A stretch of DNA of 64,000 nt from NCBI RefSeq assembly GCF_900104415.1, contig NZ_FMXR01000016.1, positions 1 through 64,000 on the forward strand. Direction: 5' to 3'. This document shows, piece by piece, positions 1 to 6,780 of the stretch. Made by a program: the position numbers and the translations under genes. Position 1 is the stretch's first letter; every line of letters starts with the position of its first letter. Source of the stretch: Eubacterium oxidoreducens (GTDB lineage: Bacteria; Bacillota; Clostridia; Lachnospirales; Lachnospiraceae). The notes under the pieces were generated by a model. That model was given only the letters and a program-made list of their open reading frames with translations, was not told the origin of the DNA and did not search any database.

Positions 1-10
1 CAAATTCTTT

Positions 11-99
11 AGGTTAGAATCGCTGTAAGGTCAAACGAAAAAGCAGCTTGAATTATAACAATAACTGCCCTTTCGTTTGATCTTATTGCGATTTAACCT
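11..99. repeat. Long imperfect inverted repeat
   Basis: Bases 11-40 and 71-99 are almost perfect reverse complements (left arm begins AGGTTAGAATCGC, right arm ends GCGATTTAACCT) and enclose a loop of about 30 bases. It lies beyond the 3' end of the IS91-like transposase gene. No T-run follows on either strand, so it is unlikely to be a simple terminator. It may be a terminal structure of the mobile element, since IS91-type ends carry hairpins, or an unrelated palindrome at its border. The rest of 1-277 holds a short AAACCTC/GAGGTTT hairpin at 234-255 and no gene. Confidence 0.7.
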
Positions 100-277
100 A
101 ATTGAACAAAGTAAGCGTCCGTGGAGCCGATACATATGGAGTTTCAATTCATGGAGCTTACCAGTTTTACTGCCTAATTAGATAATAGCATACATTATGT
201 CTTTTGTTTTTTGTATTTTAGGGTATCAGAAATAAACCTCCCATATGCGAGGTTTTTGCAAATATTATTCCTGTATA

Positions 278-1429
278 TCAACAAAGTAACGGTTTTTGTC
301 TATGATGATCAATCACTTTTCCGCCACAGTGCTTGCATATACCGACCTTAAATCCCCATAGATGATCCAATATCTGAGCAGATGTCATATTCCTGAGCTC
401 GGATATATACTTCTTACAACCAAGTTGATTCCTGCATAAAGTAAGATTACTGTTCTTCATGCGGCTGCAAAGCAATCCATAATGCCTTATTCTTACAAAG
501 CGCTTTGGCGGAACATGCATAAGAAATCGCCTTATAAATTCAACTCCACTTATAGTAAGTTCCTTCCATTTGCCTTCATTACGGTAGTCTTTAACGGAAA
601 ATGTGACATTTTCACCATTGATGCGAATGATTCTGTAGTTGCTTATGGCTATCCTATGAGTATATTTGCCAAGGTATTTAATTACTGATTGAGCACCATT
701 GAATGTTTTCTTGCAATGAGGAATCCATTCCTTAGAATAGCAGGTATCAATTAAGGATTTAAACTCATATCTATTCTGATATTTTTCTGATGAACCATAA
801 AACTTTAGCTTTCCATCTTCCCACAGACTTTTTAATTCTTCCATGTATTTTCCGCGAAAAACTTTGGAGATCACCTGTACCGGTAGAAAAAACTTATCAC
901 CCTTATCTTTCCAATGTTTGTTTTTATCAAGACCTCCACCCAAAAGTATTGTGTGTATATGAGGGTGATAATTCATCTCTGATCCCCATGTGTGCAGTAT
1001 GCAGATATATCCAACATTTGCACCAAGGTATTTATCCTGAACAGAGAGATCGTTGATAGTGGCTGAAGCAGCATGGTACAACGTATCATAAAGAAGTTTT
1101 TGATTGCTGTAGATAACAGGATTCAACTCAGCTGGAACAGTAAATACCAGATGGAAATATGGAGCATCTAAAACATCTTCCTTTCGCATATCCATCCACT
1201 TTTCTTTAGGAAGAGTCTGACACATAGGACAACACCTGTTTCTGCAGGAATTATAGTGGATTGAAATACAACCACAGTCTTCGCATACCTGTACATTTGC
1301 CCCCATGCGTGAAGTCTTACAATTCATAATGGCATTTGAAACTTTGGACTGTTCCGCTGATGGTGTATATTTCTCAAGATATTCAGAATAAAATTTCAAA
1401 AATATATCTTGGACAGTAGGTTTATTCAT
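278..1429 (-). CDS. IS91-family (HUH/Y2) transposase
   Basis: The 383-residue protein begins with a Cys-rich zinc-binding region (Cys49, 52, 54, 62, 66, 67, 70). It then has an HPHIH motif whose His157-Ile-His159 is the HUH metal site, followed by two tyrosines, Tyr252 and Tyr256, spaced by three residues as in the Tyr249/Tyr253 pair of IS91 TnpA. This is the family signature of rolling-circle, single-strand transposases. Length and order are normal for the family, so it looks intact. Its ATG overlaps the end of the tyrosine recombinase gene by 8 bases, which suggests translational coupling. Confidence 0.93.
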   Translation of the reverse strand: MNKPTVQDIFLKFYSEYLEKYTPSAEQSKVSNAIMNCKTSRMGANVQVCEDCGCISIHYNSCRNRCCPMCQTLPKEKWMDMRKEDVLDAPYFHLVFTVPAELNPVIYSNQKLLYDTLYHAASATINDLSVQDKYLGANVGYICILHTWGSEMNYHPHIHTILLGGGLDKNKHWKDKGDKFFLPVQVISKVFRGKYMEELKSLWEDGKLKFYGSSEKYQNRYEFKSLIDTCYSKEWIPHCKKTFNGAQSVIKYLGKYTHRIAISNYRIIRINGENVTFSVKDYRNEGKWKELTISGVEFIRRFLMHVPPKRFVRIRHYGLLCSRMKNSNLTLCRNQLGCKKYISELRNMTSAQILDHLWGFKVGICKHCGGKVIDHHRQKPLLC

Positions 1430-2270
1430 TTTTTAGGTCCTCTCTGTCAAAAGGACTCTGAATCCCCATAATAGTCTTATTGCTTCTGTGTAAATATACC
1501 TCAGTGGATTTAGGATCTCTATGTCCGAGAAGAGTTTGTATATACTTTTGATCAACCCCCTGCTCCATGAGATGTGTTGCAAAGCTGTGTCTAAGACTAT
1601 GAGGTGTTGCTTTAGCAGTAATACCTGATTCTTTAATGGCTCTGCGCATGACCTGTTCCAGAGTACTTACTGTAAGATATTCTCCTGTGAATCTGTTGGG
1701 GAAAAGAATGCCGGTGGGGCGATTTCTCTCAAACCAATAGCGGGTGAGTATATCAAGATTTTTCTTTGAGAGAATTGTATAACGATCCATGCGGTTTTTA
1801 GTATTCCGTACATGAATCTGCATGTTTGATCTGGAAATATCATCATAATGCAAGTGTATGACTTCTGATACACGCATTCCAGAAGAATACATGGTTGCAA
1901 ACATTGCCTTATATTTTATATCCTCAACGTTATCGAGAAAGAGATTAACTTCATCCAATGTAAGAACAACCGGCAAAGGTTGATCTTTTATCATGCGTGG
2001 GACTAAAATCTCATCCCAAAGTATGCCGAGAACAAACTTATAAAAAAAGCGAATAGATGAGTTATAGAGATTCAAGGTAGTGGCCTTTAATCCCTCATCT
2101 TTTTTGCGTAGAAGAAAATCTCGTACATCCTGGCAGGTAAGTTCCTTAGGATCTTTTCCGACATAGTTTAAAAAATAAGCAACATAGTTATGATAGCAGG
2201 ATATAGAACGTTCCTTAAGATTGCGTATTTTTCCTGCTTCATCAAGTTTTTTCAAATATTCATCATACAT
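1422..2270 (-). CDS. Tyrosine recombinase (XerC/D-like) of the IS91-like element
   Basis: The 282-residue protein has an N-terminal SAM-like core-binding domain (about 1-95) and a C-terminal catalytic domain. Visible catalytic residues are Arg133 (GMRVSEV), a Lys near 158, His224-x-x-Arg227 (HSLRHSFATHL), His250 (LLGH) and the nucleophile Tyr259 (EVYLH). All are present, so it should be active. It precedes and overlaps the HUH transposase gene. A GGAGGT ribosome binding site lies seven bases before the ATG and is also one arm of an inverted repeat (2271-2325), so translation may be restrained by RNA structure. Confidence 0.93.
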   Translation of the reverse strand: MYDEYLKKLDEAGKIRNLKERSISCYHNYVAYFLNYVGKDPKELTCQDVRDFLLRKKDEGLKATTLNLYNSSIRFFYKFVLGILWDEILVPRMIKDQPLPVVLTLDEVNLFLDNVEDIKYKAMFATMYSSGMRVSEVIHLHYDDISRSNMQIHVRNTKNRMDRYTILSKKNLDILTRYWFERNRPTGILFPNRFTGEYLTVSTLEQVMRRAIKESGITAKATPHSLRHSFATHLMEQGVDQKYIQTLLGHRDPKSTEVYLHRSNKTIMGIQSPFDREDLKNE

Positions 2271-2325
2271 AGTAAAACCTCCGAAAGTATAGTCATTGAT
2301 AGGAACAACTAAAACTTTGGAGGTG
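2271..2325 (-). promoter_or_regulatory. Leader hairpin covering the recombinase ribosome binding site
   Basis: Read on the minus strand, ACCTCCAAAGT pairs with ACTTTCGGAGGT about 25 bases downstream, with one bulged C. The second arm contains the GGAGG Shine-Dalgarno sequence of the tyrosine recombinase gene. Folding would hide it, a common way of limiting transposition functions. The rest of the spacer to 2523 shows small hairpins only and no gene. Confidence 0.55.
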
Positions 2326-2523
2326 CATGTACATCAAAATGATGCTTGTACTTTGCACAAGCGAATGGTATTCTTTTCATGGCAGTGTTAGTAATGATCC
2401 TGTTTGATTGTTAAGTTTCGCGACTATAACAATACTACTATTAGGACTTACTTTCTACTGCCTTTTTGATAAAAAGAAAATCACTGCACACAGCCTAGGC
2501 AGGCCATCGCGCAGCGATTTTGT

Positions 2524-3096
2524 TCAATCATAATTTGTACCCACATAGCACTCAGGAATATCATTGATTGTATAAGTCAGTTTAAGAGCTTTTTTAAGCC
2601 CGTTCTTTTTGCTCCTTAGTTTTCCGAGTTTAGAAGCATATTTGTTTTTTGTGTATGAAACGCCTTTTACAAAGTATAGTTTAGAACCATTCACTGTCTT
2701 TGTCTTTCCGGTCTTTTTTACACAGCCGTCCACATAATAGGATCCATCCCAATTTATAACTACCGTCAGTTTGCTTTTGCCCGAACCGACTGCATAGAGA
2801 TTTCCGCTATCCATATCCTTGATAACGAAATATCCTGCCATATAAAATGCATCCGAGTAATCCGAAGATGCTGTATTTATATATATCTTTCCCTTGTTGA
2901 CCTTTTTAACCCTTTTCTGGTCTTTCTTATAAAGCTTCTGATACTTCTTAAGCTGTTTCTTCGTTGATTTCAGTTCTTTTTTTACAGATGTCGTGGTCCA
3001 AGTCTTGCTTCCTGCAAAAGTCATATCACATGGTACACATGACAGCACCATAGTAAGCACAAGAATAAGAGAAAATACTTTTAAAACCTTTTTCAT
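2524..3096 (-). CDS. Small secreted lysine-rich protein, unknown function
   Basis: The 190-residue protein starts with a classical signal peptide (MKK, hydrophobic stretch to about 24, then a probable cleavage near FAGS). The mature part opens with a short, very lysine-rich helical segment with coiled-coil character (about 35-68), followed by a tyrosine- and glycine-rich region likely to be beta. There is no recognisable catalytic motif. A GGAGGAGG ribosome binding site precedes the ATG. The basic surface would suit binding to cell wall or nucleic acid, but that is inference. It lies between the mobile element and the nuclease genes. Confidence 0.8.
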   Translation of the reverse strand: MKKVLKVFSLILVLTMVLSCVPCDMTFAGSKTWTTTSVKKELKSTKKQLKKYQKLYKKDQKRVKKVNKGKIYINTASSDYSDAFYMAGYFVIKDMDSGNLYAVGSGKSKLTVVINWDGSYYVDGCVKKTGKTKTVNGSKLYFVKGVSYTKNKYASKLGKLRSKKNGLKKALKLTYTINDIPECYVGTNYD

Positions 3097-3144
3097 ACAC
3101 TACCTCCTCCAAAACAATATTTACACTTTCCACATTATAATACA

Positions 3145-3774
3145 TTATTTGCATATTGACATAAGCTCTTTATTTTTATAAAAGAACTCCTTAGCTTGAC
3201 CGATATCAAACCCCCGTGACGGATGTTTTACCTGATATACTGTAAGTGGCTTTTCCAACGACACTTCGCAATGTTTCCTCTTTTCATCCGTTGCCAAATA
3301 ATAACAGATTCTGGCAATATTTCTCCGGCCGCCAGAAGATTTCCCAATTTCTATATCTTCTTCACAGAATTCATCACCAACCAAATCCGGCATGGCATAA
3401 TACACCTTCTGGCTAAAACACACTATACAATTTATATCGTTCTCATTAACAAAAGAAAACAGACTATTATTATAATCCCTTCGGTTTTCGGAAATTGCTT
3501 CATCAGCCTTATTATCCCCAACCCCGCAAGGCATCTCTATATAATTGCCATAAAACACCTTATCCCAGAATTCTTCGCTCATTTCATAATACCCAAAGGA
3601 TTTAGATATCCTATCGAAAAACCGCATCCATTCGTCTCTGCTACCTTTGTGATTTTCACTCAGATAGAACTCAATAACGCCTCTTGTGGTTTCAGTCTCT
3701 CCATAATGGGATTCTCCGAGAATCAATATTCCGTTTTCATTTGCCTTTTTGCCTATCCAAGCTCCAGGATACAT
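3145..3774 (-). CDS. Protein with uracil-DNA-glycosylase-like motifs
   Basis: This 209-residue protein is not confidently assigned. The N-terminus carries ILILGESHYG after a short strand, placed like the GxDPY motif of uracil-DNA glycosylases. A middle segment (INCIVCFSQKVYYAM) resembles the strand and helix before the second active-site region, and a KHPSRGF motif near residue 190 resembles the HPSP motif. Together they suggest the UDG-superfamily alpha/beta fold with a different active site. GAGGGG precedes the ATG. It sits beside a DUF1016 nuclease and an XRE regulator in an island, so a DNA-processing or defence role is plausible but unproven. Confidence 0.6.
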   Translation of the reverse strand: MYPGAWIGKKANENGILILGESHYGETETTRGVIEFYLSENHKGSRDEWMRFFDRISKSFGYYEMSEEFWDKVFYGNYIEMPCGVGDNKADEAISENRRDYNNSLFSFVNENDINCIVCFSQKVYYAMPDLVGDEFCEEDIEIGKSSGGRRNIARICYYLATDEKRKHCEVSLEKPLTVYQVKHPSRGFDIGQAKEFFYKNKELMSICK

Positions 3775-3839
3775 AGCAACCCCTCAAAAAGTCATATCCA
3801 GCACTCATAAATCAGCGTCTAATCCGTCACACACACGCG

Positions 3840-5084
3840 TTAATTAAAAGGTTCTCCCTGCAAATTCATTTTGTATTCTTCTTCAGCAAGATCAATTTGC
3901 CTCTGTATTTGCTCTGCGGTAGGTAAGTATTCTTGTATTTCCTTAATCTTGACATTGTCATACGTAGCAACTCCCATAGGCGTGGTAATGCCCTGAAATG
4001 CAAGCTGTACCTCTGTGTGATTCATATCCCTGCATATCAAAAGCCCGATAGTAGGATTGTCACTGTCATGTTTAACGAACTCATTAACCGCATTTACATA
4101 GAAATTCAACTTTCCTGTAAATTCCGGATCAAACGGCTTAACCTTTAGTTCTATTACTACATAGCATCTGAGATATATGTGATAAAACAGCAGATCAATC
4201 TTTCTGGTTTTACCGGCTATTATGATTTCCTTCTGCCTTCCCACAAAAGCCCAGCCATCACCAAGTTCAAGCAGAAAGCGCGTCATACGCTGTTCCAATA
4301 CATCCTCCAATGCATTTTCATCATATTCTTCCGGTAGGCTCACAAACCCCAGGTCATAATTGCTCTTTAATATTTCCTTTGCTAGTTTACCTTGAATAGC
4401 AGGGAGCTTCCCATCAAAATTAGTGACTGCTCTCCCAGTGGTATGATATTGGTCAGCCCGGATGATATTATCCAGAGCACTACGACTGAGATTTCCCACT
4501 ATTGTTTTTTCAATGTAAAACAGTGCTTCATCGATACTATGAGATTTTTGTATTATTAACACATGATGCTTCCAAGGCACAAAAGCGAATGACGATGGAA
4601 ATGATAATTCTGAATCAAGCTGGTTCAGTTTTGGTTTATGAATTTCTGAACCAAGCTGGTTCAGTTTTTCCTCTGTAATATCTGAAGCAACTTGTTTCAG
4701 TTTAGGGCTGCCCATATCCAGATGCGCTTCCATATCCGAAATCAGCGTTGCCGCCTCTGCATTTTCAGTATAGAAGGTATACCACTGCTTCATAAACCAA
4801 AGATTACGCGCAGAAAATCCTTTAGCATTAGGAAACTCTGCCTGCAAATCAAGGCTGACCTGATTAACGATTCCGGTTCCCCATTTTTCCTCAGCTTTAC
4901 GGATGACAAGATCTCTTCCGAGCTGCCAGTTGAAAAGAAGCTGTTCGGAATTCACCTTAACAGCGGCTTTTATCTGAGCATTACGAAATCGCTGTTTTAT
5001 TTCATGTATCCAATTTACGTATTCGCCATCCAGAGTGACATCCTTGGTTCCCACTAATTCCGGCTTGTTTTCCTGTAAATCCAT
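3840..5084 (-). CDS. YhcG/DUF1016-family PD-(D/E)XK nuclease
   Basis: The 414-residue protein has an N-terminal DUF1016 DNA-binding-like domain (about 22-130; LLFNWQLGRDLVIRKAEEKWG and FSARNLWFMKQWY are typical). A C-terminal PD-(D/E)XK nuclease fold (about 230-390) contains RKIDLLFYH followed by the ELKV catalytic pair. Between them lie three 12-residue tandem repeats (xKLxQLxSEI type), encoded by three exact 36-bp periods at 4610-4717. YhcG-family proteins are common in islands and beside restriction or mobile genes. A GGAGGA site precedes the ATG, and a perfect 9-bp-arm palindrome lies at 5097-5119 just upstream. Confidence 0.88.
   Translation of the reverse strand: MDLQENKPELVGTKDVTLDGEYVNWIHEIKQRFRNAQIKAAVKVNSEQLLFNWQLGRDLVIRKAEEKWGTGIVNQVSLDLQAEFPNAKGFSARNLWFMKQWYTFYTENAEAATLISDMEAHLDMGSPKLKQVASDITEEKLNQLGSEIHKPKLNQLDSELSFPSSFAFVPWKHHVLIIQKSHSIDEALFYIEKTIVGNLSRSALDNIIRADQYHTTGRAVTNFDGKLPAIQGKLAKEILKSNYDLGFVSLPEEYDENALEDVLEQRMTRFLLELGDGWAFVGRQKEIIIAGKTRKIDLLFYHIYLRCYVVIELKVKPFDPEFTGKLNFYVNAVNEFVKHDSDNPTIGLLICRDMNHTEVQLAFQGITTPMGVATYDNVKIKEIQEYLPTAEQIQRQIDLAEEEYKMNLQGEPFN
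4610..4717 (-). repeat. Three 36-bp tandem repeats inside the YhcG-like gene
   Basis: Units start at 4610, 4646 and 4682. Each begins with a form of CTGAACCAAGCTGGTTCAG, itself an inverted repeat, and encodes 12 residues, so copy-number change would stay in frame. The third unit is more diverged. The repeats sit in the linker between the DUF1016 and nuclease domains. Confidence 0.9.
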
Positions 5085-5096
5085 TTAATCCTCCAA

Positions 5097-5119
5097 TTTT
5101 GCAGATAATGTCTGCAAAA
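5097..5119. promoter_or_regulatory. Palindrome between XRE and nuclease genes
   Basis: TTTTGCAGA and TCTGCAAAA flank a five-base loop just upstream of the nuclease gene ribosome binding site and 12 bases after the XRE stop. It could be an operator for the neighbouring XRE protein or a weak hairpin attenuator between the two cotranscribed genes. The sequence does not decide which. Confidence 0.5.
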
Positions 5120-5131
5120 ATTGTTCCTCCT

Positions 5132-5743
5132 TTATTTTTCGGCTTTCATTATTTTTTCGAGTTCATGTGCTGCACTTTCCTTCGCAGCTCTTTCTGATTT
5201 AGACGGAGCATCTGCATCTGTAGAATAAGGAAAGTTCCATTCCCACATATGATACTCGTGGATTATCCTTTTCTTTTCTTCTTCTGATGATGCCCCTAAA
5301 ATATCAGATTCCATCTGTTTCCTACGGTCATACCACATCTTAAGGTTTTTATTCATTGTGCTGACGTTGATGTCATGCTGGCTCTCACCAAAGCAAATAC
5401 ACATTTGGCCGTCAACCTCTTTTAAACGGAGATCATAAAGTGTTTCCATTTCAAAAAACGCAAACATAGCACCGAGGTAGCTTGTTACCTGGGGATCCTG
5501 TAAGGCGCTTGCTTCGACTTCTAAGGCTTCCGCTATCTGTTTACATAAATCGAATTTTGGGTTTCGCGCTCCATTTTCATACTGTTGTATTCTATTTGCG
5601 TTCAGACCGACCTTTTTCCCAAGTTCGCTTTGTGACATATCTTCTTCCTGTCGTATTGCACGTATTCTTCGCCCAATACGGCTTCCGGCTGTTTCTCGGT
5701 CGAAGTCCTCTGGTGCGGTTCCAAATGGATTGTACATATACAT
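5132..5743 (-). CDS. XRE-family helix-turn-helix regulator
   Basis: A Cro/C1-type HTH lies near residues 25-80 (RAIRQEEDMSQSELGKKVGLNANRIQQYENG). About 120 further residues form a mixed helical C-terminal domain without a recognised motif and end in a charged helix. The upstream ATG at 5752 would sit directly against the AAAAGGAG ribosome binding site. The ATG at 5743 gives normal spacing and is preferred (203 residues). It is divergent from the excisionase-like gene, and the spacer between them has repeated TTGTTG-type motifs that may be its operators. Confidence 0.9.
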   Translation of the reverse strand: MYMYNPFGTAPEDFDRETAGSRIGRRIRAIRQEEDMSQSELGKKVGLNANRIQQYENGARNPKFDLCKQIAEALEVEASALQDPQVTSYLGAMFAFFEMETLYDLRLKEVDGQMCICFGESQHDINVSTMNKNLKMWYDRRKQMESDILGASSEEEKKRIIHEYHMWEWNFPYSTDADAPSKSERAAKESAAHELEKIMKAEK

Positions 5744-5752
5744 AAGGTTCAT

Positions 5753-5955
5753 CTCCTTTTACCTACTACTTTTAATTAAGACCTACTTTGCTCATTCTAC
5801 CACAGAAACAACAATAAAGATATGAAAAAGCACAATTTTGTTGTTGGAAATCACAAAAGTAACATTTCTGTTGTTGCCATTAACGTTTTTATGCTTTATT
5901 ATACAGATAGTAACAGAATTATTGTTTTGATTAACTTTTGGTTTAGAGGCAAAAA
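5753..5955. promoter_or_regulatory. Divergent control region with repeated TTGTTG motifs
   Basis: The A+T-rich spacer between the XRE and excisionase-like genes has three related motifs: ACAGAAACAACAAT near 5801, TTTTGTTGTTGG near 5838 and TTTCTGTTGTTGCC near 5868. The first is inverted relative to the others. A -10-like TTATAC lies near 5899. This layout fits repressor sites for the adjacent XRE protein, as in phage or integrative-element switch regions. No gene is supported inside it. Confidence 0.45.
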
Positions 5956-6171
5956 ATGAATGATTTATTAAACGAATACCCACCGATTCTTAACATTAAT
6001 GAGGTCGCTGAAATACTCGGCGTTGCGCCAAATACAATCCGAAAACTCATTAAGAACGACAGCATCCCCGCTGTGAAAGTCGGTAAGAGGTACAAAATCA
6101 CAAAGACAAAACTCCTGAATTATCTGGGGGAATATAACGAAGCTCAGGAGCCCCTAACAAGAAAGTCATAA
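5956..6171 (+). CDS. Excisionase-family winged-helix DNA-binding protein
   Basis: The 71-residue protein has the compact MerR/Xis-type helix-turn-helix (INEVAEILGVAPNTIRKLI, then a basic wing KVGKRYKI). In integrative elements such proteins are recombination directionality factors and lie immediately before the integrase, as here, where an integrase fragment follows. Length matches Tn916-type excisionases. The ribosome binding site is weak (AGAGGC). With the integrase truncated, its original function is probably lost, though it could still act as a regulator. Confidence 0.8.
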   Translation: MNDLLNEYPPILNINEVAEILGVAPNTIRKLIKNDSIPAVKVGKRYKITKTKLLNYLGEYNEAQEPLTRKS

Positions 6172-6188
6172 GTTCATGTGTCTCTATT

Positions 6189-6356
6189 CTCGTCCATCAG
6201 GGCAACGATGTAAAGAGCATTCAGAAGTGGGTAGGTCATGCAGACATTAACACAACCCTTAGGATCTACGCTAAGGTAAAAGAAAAAGATGCAAAGAAAG
6301 AGATATCCGATGCTATGACGAATATCATACAGATTAAGAATTATAGCAACGAGTAA
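6189..6356 (+). pseudogene. C-terminal fragment of a tyrosine integrase
   Basis: The frame from 6189 reads through GNDVKSIQKWVGHADINTTL, then RIYAKV with the nucleophilic Tyr, and ends at TAA 6354-6356. This is the last 55 or so residues of a phage/ICE integrase (WVGH box and catalytic Tyr). The core-binding domain, the first catalytic Arg and the HxxR box are missing, and no start is visible. It lies between the excisionase-like gene and the 3' end of tRNA-Pro, the expected place for an integrase of an element inserted at that tRNA. It indicates a deletion after integration. Confidence 0.82.
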
Positions 6357-6446
6357 CCTATTAACAACAGCATGGGAAGTCTTCTAAAATAGGGATTAAA
6401 ACGAAAATAAATGATAAAAGTTAGAACAAAGTTAGAACTGAGAGCA

Positions 6447-6475
6447 AAATCAAAAGGCTTCGGAAATCCGAAACC
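6447..6475 (-). terminator. Terminator of the tRNA-Pro transcript
   Basis: On the minus strand GGTTTCGG and CCGAAGCC form an eight-pair stem (one G-T pair) with a four-base loop, followed by TTTTGATTTTG. It lies 15 bases after the tRNA 3' end. Confidence 0.75.
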
Positions 6476-6490
6476 ATTGATTTTACTGAG

Positions 6491-6564
6491 TCGATGCGAC
6501 AGGATTTGAACCTGCGACCTCTGCGTCCCGAACGCAGCGCTCTACCAAACTGAGCCACGCATCG
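6491..6564 (-). tRNA. tRNA-Pro (anticodon CGG)
   Basis: A 74-base cloverleaf reads on the minus strand: acceptor CGATGCG/CGCATCG, D stem GCTC/GAGC, anticodon stem CTGCG/CGCAG with loop TTCGGGA (anticodon CGG, codon CCG), T stem GCAGG/CCTGT with loop TTCAAAT, and discriminator A. CCA is not encoded. The C1-G72 pair is usual for tRNA-Pro. An integrase fragment and excisionase-like gene next to its 3' end mark it as an integration site. A promoter at 6752-6780 and a terminator at 6447-6475 frame the transcript. Confidence 0.95.
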
Positions 6565-6733
6565 CTATTAATTTTTTCGCTGCTACACAGCGCTCTGCAA
6601 TTTCACTAGATTCATCTGCGACCTTCGGTCTTGATTCATCAAGTGTTTTGCATGCCTCGCACCTATGATGCTGTCTTCGCTTCGCTCGCCACCATCTTAG
6701 TGCTCTGGCGATACCAAACTGAGCCACGCATCG
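6565..6733 (-). pseudogene. Decayed second tRNA-Pro copy
   Basis: Bases 6712-6733 repeat exactly the first 22 bases of the intact tRNA (acceptor 5' strand through D loop). After a divergent stretch, a nine-base CTGCGACCT block near 6618-6626 matches the T-arm region. The segment lies directly downstream of the tRNA promoter, where the first gene of a tandem pair would be. The anticodon arm and the 3' acceptor strand are not recognisable. The simplest reading is an old tRNA gene disrupted by insertion and decay. Confidence 0.6.
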
Positions 6734-6751
6734 TTATTTAGTCACTCGATT

Positions 6752-6780
6752 ATATTAATTCTTTTTTGATGCACTGTCAA
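6752..6780 (-). promoter_or_regulatory. Promoter of the tRNA transcript
   Basis: On the minus strand TTGACA (6775-6780) is followed after 17 bases by TAATAT (6752-6757), overlapping a TATAAT three bases further on. Transcription would start about 12 bases before the decayed tRNA copy and continue into tRNA-Pro. Confidence 0.65.

Larger units (their letters stand above)
278..2330 (-). mobile_element. IS91-like element with accessory tyrosine recombinase
   Basis: Two leftward genes overlapping by 8 bases encode a tyrosine recombinase followed by a Y2/HUH transposase, the arrangement seen in some IS91-family elements. The outer ends cannot be fixed from sequence alone. The palindromes at 11-99 and 2279-2325 are candidate end structures. 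There is no target-site duplication to look for, because this family moves by rolling-circle transposition. Confidence 0.65.

Noticed and set aside
4610-4717. CRISPR array
   Set aside because: The repeats are adjacent 36-bp units without spacers, inside a coding frame. No CRISPR array or cas gene was seen elsewhere in the window.
5792-5983. A 63-codon minus-strand frame in the XRE/excisionase spacer
   Set aside because: It runs over the repeated operator-like motifs and the start of the excisionase-like gene, with low-complexity Asn-rich content and no ribosome binding site.
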